A DNA stretch of 8,841 bases, taken from positions 1 to 8,841 of the forward strand of contig JAHWKZ010000058.1 of the NCBI GenBank assembly GCA_019347645.1. Direction: 5' to 3'. Below, in pieces: positions 5,305 to 8,841 of the stretch. The DNA comes from Gemmatimonadota bacterium. Lineage in GTDB: Bacteria; Gemmatimonadota; Gemmatimonadetes; JACCXV01; JAHWKZ01. Every line of letters begins with the position of its first letter. Positions within the stretch are counted from its first letter, which is position 1. The translations under genes were made by a program, and so were the position numbers. The notes beneath the pieces are model-generated. The model made no database searches and was not told the DNA's origin. It saw only the letters and a list, made by a program, of their open reading frames with translations.

Positions 5305-6380
5305 GGGGTGGTATCCCTCGGCGCCCGGTCGGACGGCTCCGGGACCGGTAACGGCTCGACCTCGCGCTCGACCGGGCCGCCCTCCTCCTCCTCGGCCTCG
5401 TCCCGGCCTCGCTCCTCCTCGATCCGCCGGCGCTCGGCCGCGCTCGGCTGCTCGACGACCGCGTCCTCGCCGGCGCGCTCCCGATCTCCGGCGGCCTCGG
5501 GGGACTCCACGACCTCGGCTCGAGGCCGCGGCTTCTCGCCGAGCGTCAGCCGGATGGCCGATCCCGCGCGGACGCGCCGGAACGGCCCCGGTTCCTGGGA
5601 AACCACGACCACGCTGGCCTCCCCGCTCGCCTGCTCTCCTTCCACGCCCGCCACCTCGCCGACGGTCAGACCGAACGATTCGAGGCTGTCCCGGGCCCCG
5701 GCCAGCGGAAGGCCGGTGACATCCGGCATCAAGAGGAAGGATCCGCCGCGGCTGATCACGAGCGTCACCCGTGTGTCCTGGGCGATCGGCGTGCCCGCGG
5801 GAGGAACCGTCTCGGCGACCGTCCCTTGCGGATGGAGGTCGCTCGGGGCGCGTCGGGACGAGGTCGTCTCCAGGCCCAGCCGGGCGAGGACACCGCGGGC
5901 GATCTCCGGATCCACCCCGGCCAGGTCGGGGATCACGGGCCGGGTCTCACCGAGGCTGGTCAGGATCCAGAGGGTGTCCCCGCGCTGGAGGTACGACCTC
6001 GGCGGCGGGATCTGGTAGAGCACGTCCCCGGCGTCCACGTCCTCCGAGAACTGTCGCCCGCTCTCGACGACCACGTAGCCGGAGGCCTCGCCCGCCTTCA
6101 TGGCGTCCTCGACGTCCAGCCCGGTCAGGTCGGGCACGCGGTTCAGCCGCGCCTGGGCGACGGTCTCCGGCAGGAAGAAGAGCTGGATCGAGAGGTAGCC
6201 GAGCGCTGCCGCGCCGAGCGTGGCGCAGATCAGCGCGATCGCGACCTGCCACGTGGCGCTGCGGCGTCGCTCCACGACCCCCCGGCGCTCCCGGAACTTC
6301 CGGCGGCGCCTGCCCGCCCAGGTCTGGAGCTCAGCGCGGGCTCGCACGAGCATCCGCTTCAGTTTCCCCTGGGCGCTCAT
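5301..6380 (-). CDS. Single-pass membrane protein with three PASTA-like domains, no kinase domain
   Basis: The 359-residue protein begins with a strongly basic cytoplasmic segment (16 Arg/Lys in residues 1-40). One hydrophobic helix follows (about 44-69, VAIALICATLGAAALGYLSI), then the extracytoplasmic part. Three PASTA-like repeats follow: about 80-143 (RVPDLTGLDVEDAMKAGEAS), 147-211 (RPVIPDLAGVDPEIARGVL) and 216-281 (LLMPDVTGLPLAGARDSLES). Each starts with the P-D-L/V-x-G motif and ends with a VTLVIS- or IRLTL-type strand. The last 78 residues are Pro/Glu/Arg-rich and probably disordered. PASTA domains are known to bind peptidoglycan or muropeptides, usually in PASTA Ser/Thr kinases or PBPs; neither domain is present. 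The ATG at 6380 overlaps the rsmB stop (ATGA) and has a strong GGAGGGAGG site. A cell-wall-sensing or division role is only inference. Confidence 0.9.
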   Translation of the reverse strand: MSAQGKLKRMLVRARAELQTWAGRRRRKFRERRGVVERRRSATWQVAIALICATLGAAALGYLSIQLFFLPETVAQARLNRVPDLTGLDVEDAMKAGEASGYVVVESGRQFSEDVDAGDVLYQIPPPRSYLQRGDTLWILTSLGETRPVIPDLAGVDPEIARGVLARLGLETTSSRRAPSDLHPQGTVAETVPPAGTPIAQDTRVTLVISRGGSFLLMPDVTGLPLAGARDSLESFGLTVGEVAGVEGEQASGEASVVVVSQEPGPFRRVRAGSAIRLTLGEKPRPRAEVVESPEAAGDRERAGEDAVVEQPSAAERRRIEEERGRDEAEEEEGGPVEREVEPLPVPEPSDRAPRDTTP

Positions 6381-7714
6381 TCCTCCCTCCGGAGGCGGAC
6401 GGCGAACATGCCGTCGAGGTCGTGCTCCCACGGCCGGGTCGCCAGGAACGCTCCCTGCCGGACCGCGTCCGGGATCCGGTCCCCGACCGGATCGAGGCGG
6501 AAGCCCTCGTGTTCGTCGAGAAAAGCGCCAACCACGTCCTGGTTCTCCTCCGGCTCGAGCGTGCAGGTGGCGTAGACGAGCGTGCCGCCGGGCTCCACCC
6601 GGTCGGCCAGCCGGTCGAGGATCTCGCGCTGGTATCGAGCGAATCTATCCGGATCCCCCGGCCGTCGCCGCCACCGCGCGTCCGGGCGCCGGGCCAGCAC
6701 GCCGGTCCCCGAACAGGGCGCGTCGACGAGGATCAGGGCGAAAACGGCGCCGGTGGGAACGGCGCGGGCGTCGCCGGCGACGAGCCGGACCCCGGCGAGC
6801 CCCAGACGGTCGACGTTCTCGGCGACCCGACGGAGGCGCCGGTGGTCGACGTCGAGCGCCAGCACCCCCGACGCGCCCCGCGTGGCGAGCCCGGCGAGCT
6901 TGGCGCCGGGGGCCGAGCAGGCGTCCAGGACGAGCCCCTCGTGCGGGACGTCCGCGACGTCGACGACCAGCTGGGCGCCGGCGTCCTGGACCCAGAACCA
7001 GCCTTCCTCCCATCCGGGCAGCCGCTCGGGCGAGATGCCGCCCTCGAGGATGATCGCGCCGGGCGCGAGCGGGTGGGGACGCGCCTCGATCCCTTCGGCC
7101 ACCAGCCGATCGAGCGCCGTCTCCCGGTCGATACGTCCCGGTTGGACCGCCAGGTGGACGGACGGCGGCGCGTTGTCGCGCGCGAGCAGCCGCTCCGTCG
7201 GCTCCCGCCCCCACCGCTCGAGCCACCGCTCCACCAGCCAGCGGGGATGGGACCAGCGGATAGCGAGATGAGCGGCGAGATCGCTCTCCGGATCCGGCAG
7301 TCCGGGCCGGTCCCGAGTCCGCTCGAGGTTCCGCAGCACCCCGTTGACCAGCCCGGGCGCCCAACCGCGATGCCGCGCCGGAAGAGCTTCGCGCGCCAGC
7401 GCGACGCTCTCGTCCACGGCGGCGAACGCGGGCACGGAGTCCATGAACAGGAGCTGATAGGCGCCGGTCTCGAGGACGGAGACGACCGGACCGGGAAGCG
7501 AACCGATGCCCTTCTCGAGCAGGCCGTCGAGCCGATGGTCGAGGAGGCCCTTCCAGCGGATCGTCCCGTACCCGAGCTCGGTCAGGAAGGCCCGACCGCG
7601 GGCGTCGAGGCCGCCGCCCACGCGCTCGATCGCCTCGTCCGCCCGCGATCCCCGTCGCACCGCCTCGAGCAGCTCGTACGCCCTGCGGCGCTCCGGACTG
7701 GGAGCCGCGCTCAC
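6377..7714 (-). CDS. rsmB: 16S rRNA (cytosine-967-C5)-methyltransferase RsmB
   Basis: RsmB transfers a methyl group from SAM to C5 of C967 (E. coli numbering) in 16S rRNA. The protein has 445 residues, normal for the family. An N-terminal NusB-like RNA-binding domain spans about 6-133 (RRAYELLEAVRRG, then VLETGAYQLLFMDSVPAFAAV). The Rossmann methyltransferase domain follows WVQDAGAQLV (241-250). SAM motif I is DACSAPGAK (264-272), a slight variant of the usual CAAPGGK. Motif IV DAPCSGTGVLARRPD holds Cys334, and motif VI YATCTLEPEEN holds Cys384, the likely catalytic nucleophile. It ends with the typical WEHDLDGMFAVRLRR. The start is GTG at 7714; an in-frame TAG lies 12 nt upstream, and no clear ribosome binding site is visible, so the start is less sure than the gene. 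It follows thiG by 23 nt and overlaps the PASTA gene by 4 nt. Confidence 0.96.
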   Translation of the reverse strand: MSAAPSPERRRAYELLEAVRRGSRADEAIERVGGGLDARGRAFLTELGYGTIRWKGLLDHRLDGLLEKGIGSLPGPVVSVLETGAYQLLFMDSVPAFAAVDESVALAREALPARHRGWAPGLVNGVLRNLERTRDRPGLPDPESDLAAHLAIRWSHPRWLVERWLERWGREPTERLLARDNAPPSVHLAVQPGRIDRETALDRLVAEGIEARPHPLAPGAIILEGGISPERLPGWEEGWFWVQDAGAQLVVDVADVPHEGLVLDACSAPGAKLAGLATRGASGVLALDVDHRRLRRVAENVDRLGLAGVRLVAGDARAVPTGAVFALILVDAPCSGTGVLARRPDARWRRRPGDPDRFARYQREILDRLADRVEPGGTLVYATCTLEPEENQDVVGAFLDEHEGFRLDPVGDRIPDAVRQGAFLATRPWEHDLDGMFAVRLRREE

Positions 7715-7737
7715 CGGCGGCGGCTAGTCCTGAACCA

Positions 7738-8565
7738 CTACGCGCCGACCCTTCCGTCGAGGGGGCTCGAAGGGGTGGCGTAGCTCTTCCGCTCCATGCG
7801 TCCGGCCTCGAACGCGGCCCGTCCCGCCTCCACGGCGAGGCGCATCGCGCGCGCCATCTTCACCGGGTCCTTCGCCTTCGCGATAGCCGTGTTCATCAGG
7901 ATACCGTCGACGCCGAGCTCCATCGTGATCGCCGCGTCGGAGGCCGTCCCCACGCCGGCGTCGACGATGACGGGGACGTCGACCGCATCCATCACGAACC
8001 TCACGCCCAGCGGATCCACGACCCCCAGCCCCGAGCCGATCGGCGAAGCCAGCGGCATGATCGCCGCGGCGCCGGCGTCCACCAGGCGCCGGGCCACCAC
8101 CGGGTCGTCGCTGGTGTAGGGCAGGACGGTGAACCCCTCCTCGGCCAGCGTCTCGGTCGCCTCGAGGAGCTCGAGGACGTCCGGGTAGAGCGTCGTCTCG
8201 TCGCCGATCACCTCGAGCTTGACGAAGTCGGATAGCCCCGCCGCGCGCCCGAGCCGGGCGACCCGCACGGCTTCCTCGGCGGTGTAGCAACCGGCGGTGT
8301 TCGGCAGGATCAGGACCTTCTCCGGGTCCAGGTGGCGCAGCAGGCTCTCCTCGTCCTTCGCGTCGAGGTTCACCCGCCGCACCGCTACGGTGATGATCTC
8401 GGCGCCCGAAGCCTCCAGGCACCGGACCATGGTCTCGGGCGAGTCGTGCTTGCCGGTGCCCACGATCAGCCGCGAGCGGAAGGTCCTCTCGCCGAGGGTC
8501 AACCCCTCCGTCGTCGGCGCGGCAGCGGGTGCCCCGGTCTCGATCGTGTCTCGGAGTTCCATCAT
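7738..8565 (-). CDS. thiG: Thiazole synthase ThiG
   Basis: ThiG condenses 1-deoxy-D-xylulose 5-phosphate, dehydroglycine and the sulfur of ThiS thiocarboxylate to build the thiazole phosphate of thiamine. It is a cytosolic TIM-barrel enzyme. The protein has 275 residues, slightly longer than usual because of an about 20-residue Ala/Thr/Pro-rich leader. Motifs: SRLIVGTGKH (31-40), AVRRVNL (61-67), LPNTAGCYTAEEAVR (87-101), FVKLEVIGD (114-122), where Lys116 is the expected Schiff-base lysine, MPLASPIGSGLGV (170-182) and VDAGVGTASDA (201-211). The catalytic set looks complete. There are tandem ATGs at 8565 and 8562; GGGAGAG lies about 8 nt before the first. No TPP riboswitch was recognised upstream. 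Its usual partner thiS is present upstream only as a C-terminal remnant, so a full ThiS must come from elsewhere if the pathway works. Confidence 0.96.
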   Translation of the reverse strand: MMELRDTIETGAPAAAPTTEGLTLGERTFRSRLIVGTGKHDSPETMVRCLEASGAEIITVAVRRVNLDAKDEESLLRHLDPEKVLILPNTAGCYTAEEAVRVARLGRAAGLSDFVKLEVIGDETTLYPDVLELLEATETLAEEGFTVLPYTSDDPVVARRLVDAGAAAIMPLASPIGSGLGVVDPLGVRFVMDAVDVPVIVDAGVGTASDAAITMELGVDGILMNTAIAKAKDPVKMARAMRLAVEAGRAAFEAGRMERKSYATPSSPLDGRVGA

Positions 8566-8599
8566 ATAGGATCTCTCCCGTCGGTCGCTGGGGTCCGAA

Positions 8600-8671
8600 T
8601 CATCCGCCTCCCACGAAATGCACGATCTCGAGTCGGTCGCCGCGAGCGGCCGAAGCCACCGGAGGCCTCAC
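8600..8671 (-). pseudogene. thiS: Remnant of sulfur carrier gene thiS (C-terminal tail only)
   Basis: Reading on the minus strand into the stop codon at 8600-8602 gives GDRLEIVHFVGGG. This is the near-consensus C-terminal strand and Gly-Gly tail of ThiS, the ubiquitin-like sulfur carrier used by ThiG. It lies 34 nt upstream of thiG in the same direction, the normal thiS-thiG arrangement. Intact ThiS has about 65 residues. Here similarity stops about 13 residues from the end, and the plus-strand aldehyde dehydrogenase gene begins 30 nt further on. The longest frame opened by a nearby start (GTG at 8671) encodes only 23 residues, and the N-terminal beta-grasp residues are not recognisable upstream, although the frame has no stop. 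I read it as a truncated gene. A recombination scar or an assembly junction would both explain it. Confidence 0.72.
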
Positions 8672-8676
8672 GTGAG
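8667..8676. repeat. Perfect 10-bp palindrome over the aldehyde dehydrogenase start codon
   Basis: CTCACGTGAG is its own reverse complement and contains the GTG start codon of the plus-strand gene. It also supplies the GTG that would open the thiS remnant on the minus strand. A short palindrome in GC-rich DNA can arise by chance, and no function is shown. Confidence 0.5.
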
Positions 8677-8841
8677 CGACCGCTATCGAAACTACATCGC
8701 CGGAGAATGGGTCGACGCCCGGGGCGGCGGGACCTTCGAGAACGTCAACCCCGCCGACACGGACGACGTCGTAGGCACCTTCGCCGCCAGCGGGCCGGCC
8801 GACGTCGACCGGGCGGTGGCGGCCGCGTGGGAGGGGTTCCG
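8672..8841 (+). CDS. Aldehyde dehydrogenase family protein (N-terminal part, runs off the right edge)
   Basis: The first 56 residues match the N-terminus of NAD(P)-dependent aldehyde dehydrogenases: RYRNYIAGEWVDARGGGTFE, then NVNPADTDDVVGTFAASGPA, then DVDRAVAAAWEGF. The NPA-x-T-D-D-V-V-G-x-F pattern resembles alpha-ketoglutarate-semialdehyde dehydrogenases of the YcbD type, but the fragment is too short to be firm. The catalytic Cys and Glu and the cofactor motifs lie outside the window. The start is GTG at 8672 with GGAGG at 8661-8665, a well-placed ribosome binding site. It is divergent from thiG with only 106 nt between the start codons, and the thiS remnant fills part of that space. Confidence 0.9.
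   Translation, partial: MSDRYRNYIAGEWVDARGGGTFENVNPADTDDVVGTFAASGPADVDRAVAAAWEGF

Noticed and set aside
6381..6431. 17-residue extension of the PASTA protein
   Set aside because: It overlaps the rsmB 3' end. The ATG at 6380 has a strong GGAGGGAGG site and the common ATGA overlap.
8566..8671. TPP riboswitch upstream of thiG
   Set aside because: The spacer is only 106 nt, is partly occupied by the thiS remnant, and no conserved THI-box elements were recognisable by eye.

Overview
This window is high-GC bacterial chromosome. It carries mostly conserved housekeeping genes, nearly all on the minus strand, with short spacers and stop/start overlaps. No phage, transposon, CRISPR or tRNA/rRNA signal was seen. 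The GC-rich codon use, the ffh-rpsP-rimM order and an rsmB-PASTA-rpe cluster suggest a Gemmatimonadota-like or related environmental lineage. That placement is an inference from gene content and not a database result.

Layout, left to right. (1) Positions 1-1955, minus strand: a translation and secretion operon ffh > rpsP > rimM (rimM runs off the left edge), with spacers of 4 and 6 bp. S16 has a long acidic C-terminal tail ending in 19 consecutive glutamates, built on a visible tandem repeat. (2) Positions 2170-2757, plus strand: a lone Uma2-family (DUF820) nuclease-fold gene, divergent from ffh. (3) Positions 2758-3020: a small convergent intergenic region with a GC-rich hairpin. (4) Positions 3021-4460, minus strand: a BBE-type FAD-linked oxidoreductase with its own plausible sigma70-like promoter at 4578-4606. 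(5) Positions 4618-8565, minus strand: a tight cluster thiG > rsmB > PASTA membrane protein > rpe. The last three overlap by 4 bp (ATGA, then GTGA), so they are probably translationally coupled. (6) Positions 8600-8671, minus strand: a fragment holding only the C-terminal tail of thiS, the sulfur carrier that partners ThiG. (7) Positions 8672 to the right edge, plus strand: the N-terminus of an NAD(P)-dependent aldehyde dehydrogenase.

How the genes relate. Ffh, S16 and RimM serve protein targeting and 30S assembly, and RsmB methylates 16S rRNA. Rpe is central carbon metabolism, and ThiG makes the thiazole of thiamine. The PASTA protein sits where many Gram-positive bacteria keep a PASTA-domain Ser/Thr kinase (between rsmB and rpe), but it has no kinase domain.

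The observations most worth a second look are the thiS remnant abutting the aldehyde dehydrogenase start, the kinase-less PASTA protein in that conserved slot, and the repeat-expanded poly-glutamate tail of S16, whose codons form a Shine-Dalgarno-rich purine tract just before rimM. I found no convincing new multi-gene system.
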